From Caldichromatium japonicum (GTDB lineage Bacteria; Pseudomonadota; Gammaproteobacteria; Chromatiales; Chromatiaceae): 64,000 bases of DNA. The notes under the pieces were generated by a model. That model saw only the letters and a list, made by a program, of their open reading frames with translations. It was not told the DNA's origin and did not search any database. Position numbers and translations under genes: made by a program. Of the stretch, positions 50,210 to 60,460 are shown piece by piece. The stretch is from assembly GCF_011290485.1 (NCBI RefSeq), contig NZ_CP048029.1:2800501-2864500 (forward strand). Reading direction: 5' to 3'. Within the stretch, counting starts at the first letter, position 1. Each line of letters starts with the position of its first letter.

Positions 50210-51112
50210 ATGACAAGCTTCAGGACCCTCGGCTTGATCTCGAAACAAGGCGACCCTGAGCGGGTACGCGGGACCTTGACGCGCCTGTATGACTATCTGC
50301 ATCGGCGCGCGCTCGAGGTATTCATCGAAACCGAGACCGCCTCTCTGCTCAAGGCCCCGCTCGGTCAGGCCCGCACCCTGGCGCAGCTAGGCGCCTGCTG
50401 CGACCTGGTCATCCTCATCGGCGGTGACGGGACCCTGCTCCATGCCGCCCGTGCCCTCGCCGTCCATGAAGTACCGATCCTGGGTGTCAATCTCGGGCGC
50501 TTAGGCTTTTTGGTCGATGTCTCGCCGGATGCATTAGAGATGGCGCTCGATGGCATCCTGGCCGGTGAGTTCGATCTGGACCGGCGGGCCATGCTCGCTG
50601 CCCAGATTCGCACTGCCGAGGGGGACGGCGAACCTGAACCTGCGCTCAACGATGTCACCCTGCATAAATGGGGGACAGCTCGAATCATCGAGCTCGAGAT
50701 CTGGATCGATGGACGATTCGTCAGCGCCCAACGCTCCGACGGCCTGATTGTCTCCACCCCGACCGGTTCGACCGCGTATGCCCTTTCAGGTGGCGGGCCT
50801 CTGGTTGACCCCGCCCTGGATGCGATCCTGCTGGTCCCGATCTGTCCGCATGATTTAAGCAACCGCCCTTTGGTGGTACCAGGGCGTTGCGCCATCGAGG
50901 TCCGGGTTTGCGGCGCCGAACGGGGCCATGTCCAGGTCAGTTGCGACGGGCAAAGGGATCTGCAATTGCCGCCGGGCGCCTGGGTACGCATCACTCGCCA
51001 TCCACACTGGGTCCGGCTGATCCATCCCAAGGGGCATGATCATTATCAGATCCTGCGCGCCAAGCTGCATTGGGGTGGCCATCATGCATTGAGACAGGAC
51101 CGGCTATGTTGA
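50210..51112 (+). CDS. nadK: NAD kinase
   Basis: The product of 300 residues phosphorylates NAD to NADP. It has LIGGDGTLLHAAR with the catalytic GGDG, NLGRLGFLVDV, the adenine-site block STPTGSTAYALSGGGPLVDP, and CPHDLSNRPLVVPG. NDVTLHK replaces the more usual NEVVLHR. The ATG at 50210 starts MTSFRTLGLISKQGD, as in homologues. Its stop overlaps the recN start by 7 bases. Confidence 0.95.
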   Translation: MTSFRTLGLISKQGDPERVRGTLTRLYDYLHRRALEVFIETETASLLKAPLGQARTLAQLGACCDLVILIGGDGTLLHAARALAVHEVPILGVNLGRLGFLVDVSPDALEMALDGILAGEFDLDRRAMLAAQIRTAEGDGEPEPALNDVTLHKWGTARIIELEIWIDGRFVSAQRSDGLIVSTPTGSTAYALSGGGPLVDPALDAILLVPICPHDLSNRPLVVPGRCAIEVRVCGAERGHVQVSCDGQRDLQLPPGAWVRITRHPHWVRLIHPKGHDHYQILRAKLHWGGHHALRQDRLC

Positions 51113-52773
51113 CCTATCTTCAGGTTCGGGATCTAGCCATCGTCAGCCAGTTGGAACTCGAATGTCAGGCAGGGATGACCGCTCTGACCGGCGAGACCGG
51201 CGCGGGCAAATCCATCCTGATCCAGGCGCTGGGCCTGGTGCTGGGCGACAAGGCCGAGGCGGATTTGATCCGAGTAGGACGCGAGCGCGCCGAGATCCTC
51301 GCCGAGTTCGCTCTCAAACAGAACCCGCAAGCCCAGGCGTGGCTAGCGGATCAGGGTCTCGATGAGGGCGATCACTGTGTTGTGCGCCGCCTGATCTTGC
51401 GCGAAGGCCGCTCGCGCGCCTTTATCAACGACCGCCCGGTCACAATGACCCAGTTACGCGATCTAGGCAAGCACCTAGTCGATATCCACGGCCAGCACGC
51501 CCATCATCTGCTTCTGCGCGCCGACGCCCAGCGCGATCTGCTCGACGCCTATGGTGGGCATAGCGCATTGACTGCGGCTGTGGCTGCGGCCTTTTGCTCC
51601 TTTCGCGAGTACGATCAACAGCTAAGGGCGCTTGCGTCGGCGAGTGCCGACCGCGCAGCACGCCTGGAGTTTTTGCGCTTCCAGATCTCCGAGCTCGATG
51701 CCTTGGGGCTGACGCCCGAGCTGATCGAGCACCTCGATCAGGAACAGCGCCGACTCAGCCACCTCGAGCGTCTGCAAGAGGTAGTCGGGCGTCTCTTGGT
51801 CTTGCTCGCTGAGGGCGAGCTAACGATCGAAGACCAATTACGCGGCGCTGCCCATGAGCTAGCGGAGCTCAACGCGATCGATCCCAGGCTTGCTGCAACC
51901 CGTGAATTGCTCGATACGGCAACCATCCATGTCAGCGAGGCTGCAAGCGAGCTGCGTCATTATCTCGACGGCCTGGACCTCGACCCGGCGGCACTCGCTA
52001 GGGTCGAGGAGCGTCTGGCCCAGATCCATCACCTAGCCCGCAAATACCGGGTCCGCCCCCAGGAGCTGCCCGCCCTCTTCGAACGCGCGCGCGCTGAACG
52101 ACATGCCATCGAGACCTCGGACCTCAGCCTGGATGAACTGCGCGCACAGCGCGATCTGGCCTGGCAAGATTTCCTGGCGGCGGCCAACCAGCTCACCGAG
52201 GCCAGACGCAGTGCTGCCGAGCGCCTGGCGATCACGGTCACGCGTTCACTCAAACAGCTCGGAATGGAGGGCAGCCAACTGAGCATCCTGCTCGATCCAC
52301 TGCCGCCCGAGCGAGCAGGTATTCATGGTCTGGAACACATCGAGATGCGGGTCACTGCCAACCCCGGCCAACCATTGCTCCCGCTCGCCAAGGTCGCCTC
52401 TGGGGGTGAGCTCTCGCGTATCAGTCTCGCCATCCGGGTAGCGACCGCCGAATGCGGCCAGGTGCCAACGCTGGTCTTCGATGAGGTCGATGTCGGGATC
52501 GGCGGGGCCGTGGCCGAGATTGTCGGGCGACTGCTGCGCAAGCTCGGCGAGGCGCGGCAGATACTCTGTATCACCCATCTCCCCCAGGTCGCCGCCCAGG
52601 CCCATCATCAGCTGCGGGTACGCAAAGAAACCATTGAGGGCCAGACCTTTACCCGCATCGACCCCTTGGATGAACGGGCGCGTATCGACGAGATCGCCCG
52701 CATGCTCGGCGGCACCGAGATCACTGCCCGCACCCGCGATCACGCCATCGAGATGTTGGCTTGGAGGCGCTGA
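51106..52773 (+). CDS. recN: DNA repair protein RecN
   Basis: This SMC-like 555-residue protein acts in double-strand break repair. It has the N-terminal Walker A TGETGAGKSILIQAL, long coiled-coil arms, and the ABC signature VASGGELSRISLAIRVA followed by the Walker B LVFDEVDVGIGG. The ATG at 51106 overlaps the end of nadK, and the pair nadK-recN is common in gammaproteobacteria. Confidence 0.96.
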   Translation: MLTYLQVRDLAIVSQLELECQAGMTALTGETGAGKSILIQALGLVLGDKAEADLIRVGRERAEILAEFALKQNPQAQAWLADQGLDEGDHCVVRRLILREGRSRAFINDRPVTMTQLRDLGKHLVDIHGQHAHHLLLRADAQRDLLDAYGGHSALTAAVAAAFCSFREYDQQLRALASASADRAARLEFLRFQISELDALGLTPELIEHLDQEQRRLSHLERLQEVVGRLLVLLAEGELTIEDQLRGAAHELAELNAIDPRLAATRELLDTATIHVSEAASELRHYLDGLDLDPAALARVEERLAQIHHLARKYRVRPQELPALFERARAERHAIETSDLSLDELRAQRDLAWQDFLAAANQLTEARRSAAERLAITVTRSLKQLGMEGSQLSILLDPLPPERAGIHGLEHIEMRVTANPGQPLLPLAKVASGGELSRISLAIRVATAECGQVPTLVFDEVDVGIGGAVAEIVGRLLRKLGEARQILCITHLPQVAAQAHHQLRVRKETIEGQTFTRIDPLDERARIDEIARMLGGTEITARTRDHAIEMLAWRR

Positions 52774-52950
52774 CAAGAAAGGCTAGACTGAAAGGCATCC
52801 CGCGCGACCTAGAACCTGGACTGATGGATGCCAAGATTGCGCGACGGCTCATCTGTATTGAACTAGGTCGGCACGCGAAGAGAAGACAGATCGCCGCTGA
52901 CAGGCATACAGCCACGACAAAATAAGACAACAAGAGAGGAGGATGATGTC

Positions 52951-53283
52951 ATGCCCTTGACTGCCTCGTTCATCCCCACCGAAGACCGGCTCGATCTCGC
53001 CTTCGATGGCGACCTAGATCTGACGCTGACAGACGAGATGTGTCGGGTCTTTGCCGAGCTACCAGCCAACCTCCAGACCTGTATCCTAGACCTGACCCGT
53101 CTCGAAAGGATCTTTGACTCCGGTCTGGCGCTTCTATGGATGCTCAATGAACGTTTGCAACAGCTTGGCGCTCGAGTGGTGGTCTTAAGCGACCGCCCCG
53201 AGATGCTCGGACGCTTGCTGCATGTCCTGCGTAATGCCTTGGGCATCATCCCTCAGGATGTTGCGCCAATCGGGAGGCATTGA
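52951..53283 (+). CDS. STAS-domain protein (anti-sigma factor antagonist-like)
   Basis: The 110-residue single STAS domain reads FDGDLDLTLTDEM, CILDLTRLERIFDSGLALLW and ARVVVLSDRP. The phospho-acceptor serine expected in such antagonists is in FDSGLALL. It starts MPLTASFIPTEDRLDLAFDG behind GAGAGGAGGATG, a strong ribosome-binding site. No anti-sigma kinase is adjacent; the convergent neighbour is an HD-GYP protein, so the two may share a signalling context. Confidence 0.85.
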   Translation: MPLTASFIPTEDRLDLAFDGDLDLTLTDEMCRVFAELPANLQTCILDLTRLERIFDSGLALLWMLNERLQQLGARVVVLSDRPEMLGRLLHVLRNALGIIPQDVAPIGRH

Positions 53284-53285
53284 GG

Positions 53286-53305
53286 CCGTCTAGCGGCCTA
53301 GACGG
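53286..53305. terminator. Hairpin between convergent STAS and HD-GYP genes
   Basis: CCGTCTAG and CTAGACGG form a perfect 8-base stem around a CGGC tetraloop. It overlaps the stop region of the HD-GYP gene. It lacks a T-run, so intrinsic termination is possible but weakly supported. Confidence 0.5.
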
Positions 53306-54521
53306 GCAGACGCAGGATCTCGTCACAATCGATCCCCCAATGCCCCGGATCCTCGACGCCGAGGATCCGATCCTTGGCCCCGCGTATCTTGAGAGCAAGA
53401 TCCAGATCCTCGACTGGTAAGAACCTCCGCCAGCGGGCGTCCATCACCACCCGGACGATCGGCTCTTGAACGCCCTTCCGTTTGTTCTCCAAGACCACTG
53501 CGAGGCGCTGGCTTTCCAAGCGCACCAGGCTTCCAACTGGATAGACGCCGACACAGCGGATGAAGTGGCGCACCAATTGGGGATCAAGGTGATAGCGGCT
53601 CCATTCCAGGAGCTTGCGCAGCGCCTGATGCGGCTCCATCCCGCGATGATAGACTCGGTCAGATGTGATGGCGTCATAGACATCAACGATCGACGCCATA
53701 CGGCCATAGAAACTGATCGCCTCTCCTATCTTACCCTCGGGATAGCCCGTCCCATCCAAGCGCTCATGATGCTCGGCGGCGACGGCCAATGCCACATCCG
53801 GAAACCCCGGGATGCGCGCCAGGATCTCGCGGCTGTGGACGACATGGCTGCGCATGATGGCAAATTCTTCATCTGTCAGGCGCCCCGGTTTATTGAGGAT
53901 CGCCTCCGGGGTTTTGGTCTTGCCGATGTCGTGGAGCAAGGCCCCGATTCCGATCACCTCGATCACCTCGGGATCAAGCCCCAGTTCGCGGGCGAAGGCC
54001 ACCATCAGCACGGAGACATTGACCGAGTGCTCGAAGGTGTAACGGTCGGCATGCCGGATCCGACCTAAGGCCAAAAGCGCGTTTTGATTGCGAAAGATCG
54101 AGCTTACCAGCTCAGCGATGGTCACGCGTATCTGGTCAATCTGGATCGGCAGGCCCAACCGGGCGTCCTGCATGAGTCTACTGATAAGTTGCAGCACCTC
54201 GCTATGGATCCGCTGCGCCTTGACCCGCTCCTGGGCGAGCGTCTCCGGTTGCAGACAGTCCTGGCCTTCAGCTGCGACCTTGTCGAGCTCGCGTTCAAGG
54301 GCCTCGACCACCTCGCCCTCGCTCGGTGCATCAGGCAAGTCATAGCCCTTATCGGTATCGATATAGACCTCATGCACCCCCAGACGGCGGATGTTCTCGA
54401 TATGGGATGCAGAGCGGATGCGAAAACGGTTGCGCAAGAACCCATGGTCCAACCAACCGCAGTTGAGATCATGGATATACATGCCGATCCGTAAATCGTT
54501 GACGCTGACCTTTTTGATCAT
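53298..54521 (-). CDS. HD-GYP domain protein, probable c-di-GMP phosphodiesterase
   Basis: The product of about 407 residues starts MIKKVSVNDLRIGMYIHDLN, the DUF3391 domain common in front of HD-GYP. The HD-GYP domain has ALLHDIGKTKTPEAILNKPG, AAEHHERLDGTGYPEGK with the GYP motif, and VDVYDAITSDRVYHRGM. Such proteins break c-di-GMP to GMP. Together with the cyclase at 40768, both arms of c-di-GMP metabolism are in the window. The ATG at 54521 is chosen; in-frame codons extend to 54602 without family similarity. Confidence 0.93.
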   Translation of the reverse strand: MIKKVSVNDLRIGMYIHDLNCGWLDHGFLRNRFRIRSASHIENIRRLGVHEVYIDTDKGYDLPDAPSEGEVVEALERELDKVAAEGQDCLQPETLAQERVKAQRIHSEVLQLISRLMQDARLGLPIQIDQIRVTIAELVSSIFRNQNALLALGRIRHADRYTFEHSVNVSVLMVAFARELGLDPEVIEVIGIGALLHDIGKTKTPEAILNKPGRLTDEEFAIMRSHVVHSREILARIPGFPDVALAVAAEHHERLDGTGYPEGKIGEAISFYGRMASIVDVYDAITSDRVYHRGMEPHQALRKLLEWSRYHLDPQLVRHFIRCVGVYPVGSLVRLESQRLAVVLENKRKGVQEPIVRVVMDARWRRFLPVEDLDLALKIRGAKDRILGVEDPGHWGIDCDEILRLPV

Positions 54522-54662
54522 GGCAATGGGGCTAATGGGAATACGCGCGCCGGCCGATAACCTAGATGGATGAAGGATAGGCATGAATGATCTTAGCCGC
54601 AAACTGGCATGGAATATGCCGGATCCTGGCTAGGGTGATAATCGGTGTCGAGGTCAACTGCC

Positions 54663-55043
54663 ATGACCAGCCCAACAAACGAGATGCAGATCCACGACGG
54701 CCTGCGTAACCCGCGCACCTACCGCAGCGCTATGCTCAGCGTTGAGATCCTCCGCGAGGAAAACCAGCGTTACGCAGCCAGCCTGGGGATCAGCCAAAAC
54801 AATGCCTGTCTCGGCTTTCGTCCCGCCTATCTCAACCAGAAAAGCGGCGAATGGGTCCTGTCGCGTTTCCGCGATGGCACACCCGCGCCCATCCATATCC
54901 TCGACGGCCTGCCTGACGCCTGGGTGCGGGCACGCGATGCCCTGGGACATGTCATCGCAGTGGATGCGTCAGTGATCTCGGGCTTTGTGCGCGATGGGCG
55001 CTTCTATACCCGCGAAGAGGCGGCGCGCCAGGCACGCCATTGA
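54663..55043 (+). CDS. Hypothetical protein, 126 residues
   Basis: I do not recognise this protein. It is soluble, with no signal peptide or membrane segment. It contains RNPRTYRSAMLSVEILREEN, GFRPAYLNQKSGEWVLSRF and the end YTREEAARQARH. Codon use resembles the neighbours. It starts MTSPTNEMQIHDGLRNPRTY at 54663. It is convergent with cbbO, with 25 bases between the stops. Confidence 0.65.
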   Translation: MTSPTNEMQIHDGLRNPRTYRSAMLSVEILREENQRYAASLGISQNNACLGFRPAYLNQKSGEWVLSRFRDGTPAPIHILDGLPDAWVRARDALGHVIAVDASVISGFVRDGRFYTREEAARQARH

Positions 55044-55068
55044 TGACGCATCCTAGGCAGGACGGGTC

Positions 55069-57441
55069 TCAGGCAGTCAGGGCGGCAAAGACCGCCGGCA
55101 GACGCTCGGGCAGCCGCTCGACCTGATCGACGATCGCATAGCCGTTCTCGCCAAAGATCCGTGCGACATAACGGTCGGCATGAGGGTCCAGCGTTAGGCA
55201 ATAGGTGTGAATACCCCGCATGCGCAGCTCCTCGACCGCCTTTTTGGTATCCTGACGCAGATACTGGGGATCGCGCTCATCGATATCCGCCGGTTCACCA
55301 TCGGTGATGATCAACAACAGGCGCTTTTGCGCCGGCTGTTGGCCCAAATGCCAACCTGCATGCCGGATCGCCGCCCCCATCCGCGTCGAAAGCCCCCCTT
55401 GCATCCCCGCCAGCCGCGCTTTGGCCTCATCATCATAGGGCCGGTCGAAGTCTTTGAACCGGTAATACTGGACATCATGCCGCCCATCCGAGGCAAAGCC
55501 ATGGATGGCAAAGCGGTCGCCGATCGCTGCGATCGCCCAGGCGAGAAGTCCAGTCGATTCGCGGGTGAGATCCAGGATGCTCGGAGCCTCCTCATAGCCG
55601 GGTTCGCCCTCCTTGACCCCGACCTTTTGCTTGGTCGATTCCGAAAGATCCAGGAGCAACAGGATCGCTAAATCCCGGACATGGCGGGTGATGCGGACAT
55701 TGATCCTGGGGTCGGGCATCATGCCGCGGCGGATATCGATCATGGCGCGGATCGCCGCATCTAGATCGAGCTCCTCCCCCTCCTCGTAGCCGCGCTTACG
55801 GATGACGCCCTGCGGCTGGAGGGCATCGATCAGATAGCGGATGCGGCTGGCGACCGGACGATGCGTGGTCAGGATCGTCTCCATCAGCTCGGGATCGCCG
55901 CGCCCTTGCCGGCGTTCGATCACGGTCACCCAATCCGGACGGTGGAGCTGCACCTGATAGTCCCATTCGGGATAGTGATAAGGATCGGAGACAGGTTCCT
56001 TGCCCTCGAGCTCATTGATGGTGCAGCCCTCTTGATCGAGCCAAAAGGGGGTGGCGAGCACCCAGACCTCCTGTGCATCGTCGCCGGCGAGCTCGCAATC
56101 GACCTCGTTGACCATCTCCATGACGCTGACATAGCGGCGCACCTGATTGGGGCGATCCGGCAGATAGTCACTGCCGCGGGTCAGGAAGAGGTTTTCGTCA
56201 AACTCCCAGATAAAGTCATTATCGTCGCGATAGGGGATCTGCCAGTCCTCGAGTATCCGTAGGCTGGGGAGCTGATACTGCTGGGCAAGGCGTTCGGCAA
56301 ACGCCATCCCCGCCTGCCAACTGAGCTGGTGATCCCCAGGCCGCTCGGCCAAGGCCGACTGAAAGGCAGCGGCGGTCTGCGCGAGCCAGGGATCAGCGTC
56401 GCGATAGCCCGCATCGAGCAGGGCACGCGCGAGGCGCTGCATAAGGTCAACCACAGGATGCGGCGCCGACTCATTGGCCTGGGTCTCAGCAGCGAAGAAC
56501 TGTAACCACAGGCGCTTGAGCCCTGGAAAATCGCGCTCAGCCAGGGCCTCGATGCGCGCATCCTCGAAGAGTCCGATGAACAGGCGCTGAACCGGACTTA
56601 GACCTGCGGCCTCCAGGGGGGCAGTCGTATAGACCAGGTGCGCGGCGCAATGGGCAGCGGCGGCGCGATAGATCTCCGCCCCCTTGATCCCCCGCCAATC
56701 ATCGAAGGCATCGGGCAGATAGATCTGAAACTCGGAGATGAAGGGGCGAAGACCGGTGCGCGTCTCATAGTCACCTGAGGTAGGCCGCAGGAAGAAGGCG
56801 CGGCCCCAGAGCGCGCGTAGATAGAAGTTGAGCCGGCGCTGGGTATCCACGAACAGGGTCCCGCGCCGTTCCTGTTGCAACACCGCGCGCGCTGACTCGG
56901 TCTTGAGCCCGAAATAGGCCGCCTGGCCCTCAAAATCGCGCGCATGTGCCTGCGCGCCCCACAGCGCCCAGCGCCTCAGCCCCCCCAAGGTCAGCTTGGT
57001 GAGTAGCTCGTCCATGTTCTCCATCATCGGGCGCAGACCGCGCGGGGCCTTGGCCGCAAGCTGATGGAGCAGATTGAGATAACCGCGCACGAGTTCGATG
57101 TCGCCGAAACGGCTTGCGGCCAGGGGCAAGGTGCCCATGATCAGGGTCAGGACCGTGCCCGAGGTATGTGAGGCCAGCTTCAACAGTGCCGTGATCACAT
57201 CGGGGACGACGTCCTCGCCCACCTCCTTGGCGACCCCTGGCATCTCCTGGACATAGGTCAAGACCAGGTCGGTGCCGCGATTCAGGTCGCAGAGCGCCCG
57301 AATGCCGCGCAGATAGTTGTCGAGACCACGCGGCGACATCACCCGCGCCGCCTCGTGATAGCTCGACTCAAGCGCTTGCAGATGGCCGGACTCAGGACCA
57401 TCTTTGAGACAGGCCAGATGTTCGGCGAAATCGATACTCAT
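55069..57441 (-). CDS. cbbO: RuBisCO activation protein CbbO (VWA domain)
   Basis: The protein of about 790 residues starts MSIDFAEHLACLKDGPESGH. Its C-terminal von Willebrand A domain has the metal-binding LLLLDLSESTKQ (DxSxS) and LIITDGEPADIDERDP. CbbO pairs with the AAA+ protein CbbQ to strip inhibitory sugar phosphates from form I RuBisCO. It is the last gene of the cbbLSQO set, 32 bases after cbbQ. The ATG at 57441 matches family N-termini better than the upstream ATG at 57465. Confidence 0.93.
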   Translation of the reverse strand: MSIDFAEHLACLKDGPESGHLQALESSYHEAARVMSPRGLDNYLRGIRALCDLNRGTDLVLTYVQEMPGVAKEVGEDVVPDVITALLKLASHTSGTVLTLIMGTLPLAASRFGDIELVRGYLNLLHQLAAKAPRGLRPMMENMDELLTKLTLGGLRRWALWGAQAHARDFEGQAAYFGLKTESARAVLQQERRGTLFVDTQRRLNFYLRALWGRAFFLRPTSGDYETRTGLRPFISEFQIYLPDAFDDWRGIKGAEIYRAAAAHCAAHLVYTTAPLEAAGLSPVQRLFIGLFEDARIEALAERDFPGLKRLWLQFFAAETQANESAPHPVVDLMQRLARALLDAGYRDADPWLAQTAAAFQSALAERPGDHQLSWQAGMAFAERLAQQYQLPSLRILEDWQIPYRDDNDFIWEFDENLFLTRGSDYLPDRPNQVRRYVSVMEMVNEVDCELAGDDAQEVWVLATPFWLDQEGCTINELEGKEPVSDPYHYPEWDYQVQLHRPDWVTVIERRQGRGDPELMETILTTHRPVASRIRYLIDALQPQGVIRKRGYEEGEELDLDAAIRAMIDIRRGMMPDPRINVRITRHVRDLAILLLLDLSESTKQKVGVKEGEPGYEEAPSILDLTRESTGLLAWAIAAIGDRFAIHGFASDGRHDVQYYRFKDFDRPYDDEAKARLAGMQGGLSTRMGAAIRHAGWHLGQQPAQKRLLLIITDGEPADIDERDPQYLRQDTKKAVEELRMRGIHTYCLTLDPHADRYVARIFGENGYAIVDQVERLPERLPAVFAALTA

Positions 57442-57473
57442 GGCTCTCCCTCTAGCATGAGGCAAACCAGACC

Positions 57474-58280
57474 TCAGAGATAGGTATTGACCGCAGCGTC
57501 CAGGGTATCGCGCATATCTGGATCATCGGTCAGCGGACGCACCAGGGCCATCTGAGCCGCGGCACGCGGTTCGACCCCGCGGCTGATGAGCTGGGCGGCA
57601 TAGACCAGAAGGCGCGTGGACATGCCCTCATCGAGTCCGTGGCCTTTGAGGTTGCGGCTGCGGTGGGCGATTTGGACCAGTTTCTCTGCAATCGCATGCT
57701 CGACCCCGCCCTCGTGGGCCACGATCTCGGTCTCGATCTCGGCGCTCGGATAATCGAAATCGATCGCCCCAAAGCGCTGTTTGGTCGACTGTTTGAGGTC
57801 CTTCATCAGGCTTTGATACCTGGGGTTATAGGAGATCACGAGCTGAAAATCGGGGTGGGCATGCACTAGCTCGCCCTTCTTCTCAAGCGGCAGGGTGCGC
57901 CTGTGGTCGGTGAGTGGATGGATGACGACCGTGGTGTCTTGACGCGCCTCGACCACCTCGTCGAGGTAACAGATCGCCCCGAGGCGTGCGGCCACCGTCA
58001 GCGGCCCGTCCTGCCATTTGGTCCCATTGATATCGAGTAGGAAGCGCCCGACCAGGTCGGAAGCGCTCATGTCCTCGTTACAGGCCACGGTGATCAGCGG
58101 CCTGCCGAGCCGCCAGGCCATGTATTCGACGAAACGGGTCTTGCCGCAGCCGGTCGGCCCTTTGAGCATGATCGGCATGCGCACGCCATAGGCGGCCTCG
58201 TAGAGCGCCACCTCTTGGCCAACGGGTCGGTAATAGGGCTCCTGGTCGATCAGATATTGGGTACGGTCAATCTCTGACAT
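57474..58280 (-). CDS. cbbQ: RuBisCO activase AAA+ subunit CbbQ
   Basis: The 268-residue MoxR-type AAA+ ATPase has Walker [15 protein letters not shown] and Walker [33 protein letters not shown] and [14 protein letters not shown] are typical of CbbQ/NirQ. It works with CbbO as an RuBisCO activase. The ATG at 58280 gives [20 protein letters not shown]. It follows cbbS after a terminator-like hairpin. Confidence 0.95.
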   Translation of the reverse strand: MSEIDRTQYLIDQEPYYRPVGQEVALYEAAYGVRMPIMLKGPTGCGKTRFVEYMAWRLGRPLITVACNEDMSASDLVGRFLLDINGTKWQDGPLTVAARLGAICYLDEVVEARQDTTVVIHPLTDHRRTLPLEKKGELVHAHPDFQLVISYNPRYQSLMKDLKQSTKQRFGAIDFDYPSAEIETEIVAHEGGVEHAIAEKLVQIAHRSRNLKGHGLDEGMSTRLLVYAAQLISRGVEPRAAAQMALVRPLTDDPDMRDTLDAAVNTYL

Positions 58281-58323
58281 GGCTGGGCTCTCCTGAATTC
58301 GGGCTAGGATAGCGTCTGCGCTC

Positions 58324-58365
58324 AAAAACAAGGCCCCTTCCCCCTCGATCCGGAAGTAGGGGCCT
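58324..58365 (-). terminator. Attenuator-type terminator between cbbS and cbbQ
   Basis: On the minus strand AGGCCCC and GGGGCCT pair around a 21-base loop and are followed by TGTTTTT. It lies 47 bases after the cbbS stop. A leaky terminator here would give far more cbbLS than cbbQO mRNA, as is often seen in such operons. Confidence 0.7.
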
Positions 58366-58412
58366 GGACCAGGCCGGTGATGCCCTTATCCTCTGGACAA
58401 GGGGCCTAGGGC

Positions 58413-58769
58413 TTAGACCGGCTTGCCGCGGTAGACCACCATCTCGGCGCCCCGCGACTGGGCGTAGTTGTCATAGCCGACCAGACGCACATGGTTGTTT
58501 GGATGCGCCTTATGGCAGGCCTCGACCTCGGCGAGGATGGTCTCGACATTGGTCTCGCCAAACATCGGCAGCTTCCACATATACCAATAGTGATCGAAGG
58601 CGTTCTCCGGTTCAGTGTGTTCGACCGCCGGGTTCCAGCCCTTAGAGACGATATACTCGACCTGCTTGCGGACACGCTCTGCATCCATCGCCGTCAGGTA
58701 GGAGAAGGTCCCGAACTTACGGCTATTCGGGTCCTCGAGGCTTGATTTGTAATCCTGCATTTCGCTCAT
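58413..58769 (-). CDS. cbbS: RuBisCO small subunit, form I
   Basis: The 118-residue product starts [20 protein letters not shown] and has [40 protein letters not shown] and [11 protein letters not shown], standard for proteobacterial form IA small subunits. Eight copies cap the L8 core. It lies 67 bases after cbbL. Confidence 0.97.
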   Translation of the reverse strand: MSEMQDYKSSLEDPNSRKFGTFSYLTAMDAERVRKQVEYIVSKGWNPAVEHTEPENAFDHYWYMWKLPMFGETNVETILAEVEACHKAHPNNHVRLVGYDNYAQSRGAEMVVYRGKPV

Positions 58770-58836
58770 GGGTCAAAGGCTCCAAAAGGGTTTCGGGCGA
58801 GATGGGCAAGGTGCCGCCCATCTCCGGCCGTCGCTT

Positions 58837-60255
58837 TTACTTGTGCGCGACGTCGAGCTTGTCCACGACGTCGAACTCGAACTTGATCTCTTTCCAGGTC
58901 TCCATGGCGACCTTGAGTTCGGGCGAGTGCTGGGCCGCGCGGGTGAGGATCTCCTTGCCCTCTTTTTCTACCGGGATCCCCTGGTTGCGCGCCTCGACAC
59001 AGGCCTCCAGGGCGACACGGTTGGCACAGGCGCCGGCCGCATTGCCCCAGGGATGACCCAGGGTGCCGCCGCCGAATTGGAAAACGGCATCATCGCCGAA
59101 GATGCTGAGCAATGCCGGCATGTGCCAGACATGGATACCGCCTGAGGCCACGGCAAAGACCCCTGGCATCGACCCCCAATCCTGATCAAAGAAGATGCCG
59201 CGCGAGCGGTCTTCCTTGATGTATTTCTCGCGGATCAGATCGACCCAGCCGAGCGTTGCCTGACGGTCGCCCTCAAGCTTGCCGACCACGGTCCCCGTGT
59301 GCAGGTGATCGCCGCCCGATAGACGTAAGGCCTTGGCGAGCACCCGGAAATGGATCCCGTGATGCGGGTTGCGGTCGAGCACAGCGTGCATGGCGCGGTG
59401 GATGTGCAGAAGCACCCCGTTCTCGCGGCACCAGCGGGCAAGGCCCGTATTGGCGCAAAAACCGCCGGTCAGATAATCGTGCATGATGATCGGGGCGCCG
59501 ATCTCCTTGGCATATTCAGCGCGCTTATACATCTCCTCGGGCGTCGGGGCGGTGACGTTCAGATAATGCCCCTTGCGCTCGCCGGTCTCGCGCTCGGCCT
59601 TTTCGATTGCCTCCATCACGAAGTCAAACCGCTGCTTCCAGCGCATGAACGGCTGGCTGTTGACGTTCTCGTCGTCCTTGGTGAAGTCCAGCCCGCCGCG
59701 CAGACATTCATAGACCGCCCGGCCATAGTTTTTAGCAGAGAGCCCAAGCTTGGGTTTGATGGTGCAACCCAAGAGCGGGCGCCCGTACTTGTTCATGATG
59801 TCGCGCTCAACCTGGATGCCATGCGGCGGACCATTGCAGGTCATGACATAGGCGATCGGGAAACGCACATCCTCCAGACGCAGGGCGCGCACCGCCTTGA
59901 AGCCGAAGACATTGCCGACCAGCGAGGTAAAGACATTGACGACCGAGCCTTCCTCGAACAGGTCGAGCGGATAGGCAACAAAGGCATAAAAACAAGTATC
60001 GTCGCCGGGCACATCCTCGATGGCATAGGCGCGGCCCTTGTAATGATCGAGGTCGGTCAGTAGATCCGTCCAGACGGTGGTCCAGGTGCCGGTCGACGAC
60101 TCGGCAGCCACCGCAGCAGCGGCCTCTTCGCGCGGCACGCCCGGCTGGGGCGTTACCTTGAAGCAGGCCAGGATATCGGTGTCCTGGGGGGTGTAATTCG
60201 GGTCCCAATAGGTCTCGCGGTATTCTTTGACGCCCGCTTGATAGGTCTTTGCCAT
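58837..60255 (-). CDS. cbbL: RuBisCO large subunit, form I
   Basis: This 472-residue enzyme fixes CO2 onto ribulose bisphosphate. Catalytic Lys167 lies in [20 protein letters not shown]. Lys193, the residue that is carbamylated, with Asp195 and Glu196 for magnesium, is in [13 protein letters not shown]. The loop 6 region is [13 protein letters not shown]. The sequence and the cbbQ/cbbO partners fit form IA. It heads the operon, divergent from cbbR. Confidence 0.99.
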   Translation of the reverse strand: MAKTYQAGVKEYRETYWDPNYTPQDTDILACFKVTPQPGVPREEAAAAVAAESSTGTWTTVWTDLLTDLDHYKGRAYAIEDVPGDDTCFYAFVAYPLDLFEEGSVVNVFTSLVGNVFGFKAVRALRLEDVRFPIAYVMTCNGPPHGIQVERDIMNKYGRPLLGCTIKPKLGLSAKNYGRAVYECLRGGLDFTKDDENVNSQPFMRWKQRFDFVMEAIEKAERETGERKGHYLNVTAPTPEEMYKRAEYAKEIGAPIIMHDYLTGGFCANTGLARWCRENGVLLHIHRAMHAVLDRNPHHGIHFRVLAKALRLSGGDHLHTGTVVGKLEGDRQATLGWVDLIREKYIKEDRSRGIFFDQDWGSMPGVFAVASGGIHVWHMPALLSIFGDDAVFQFGGGTLGHPWGNAAGACANRVALEACVEARNQGIPVEKEGKEILTRAAQHSPELKVAMETWKEIKFEFDVVDKLDVAHK

Positions 60256-60392
60256 AGTTTTATCAGTGCCCTCAGTGCTCGGTTGAGATCTCGTTGGAGG
60301 ATGCGACTGGCGCCATCGCGCTCAGCCTGCAACCTGAAGGGGATTATCGGCCAAAAACCTCATAATGACGACTGATTATTGCTTATGTTATA

Positions 60393-60410
60393 TATAAGTT
60401 ATAACTTATA
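60393..60410. promoter_or_regulatory. Perfect 18-base palindrome in the cbbL-cbbR gap, candidate CbbR operator
   Basis: TATAAGTTATAACTTATA is its own reverse complement and sits in a 205-base AT-rich gap between divergent cbbL and cbbR. It contains T-N11-A and TNA-N7-TNA type spacings expected for LysR/CbbR sites. The surrounding TTATGTTATATATAAG may extend the site. Position relative to both starts fits a shared operator. Confidence 0.7.
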
Positions 60411-60460
60411 ATCAATCGTTCTCCTGATGGCTTGGATAGACCCCATTCCCTCCGCATTCT

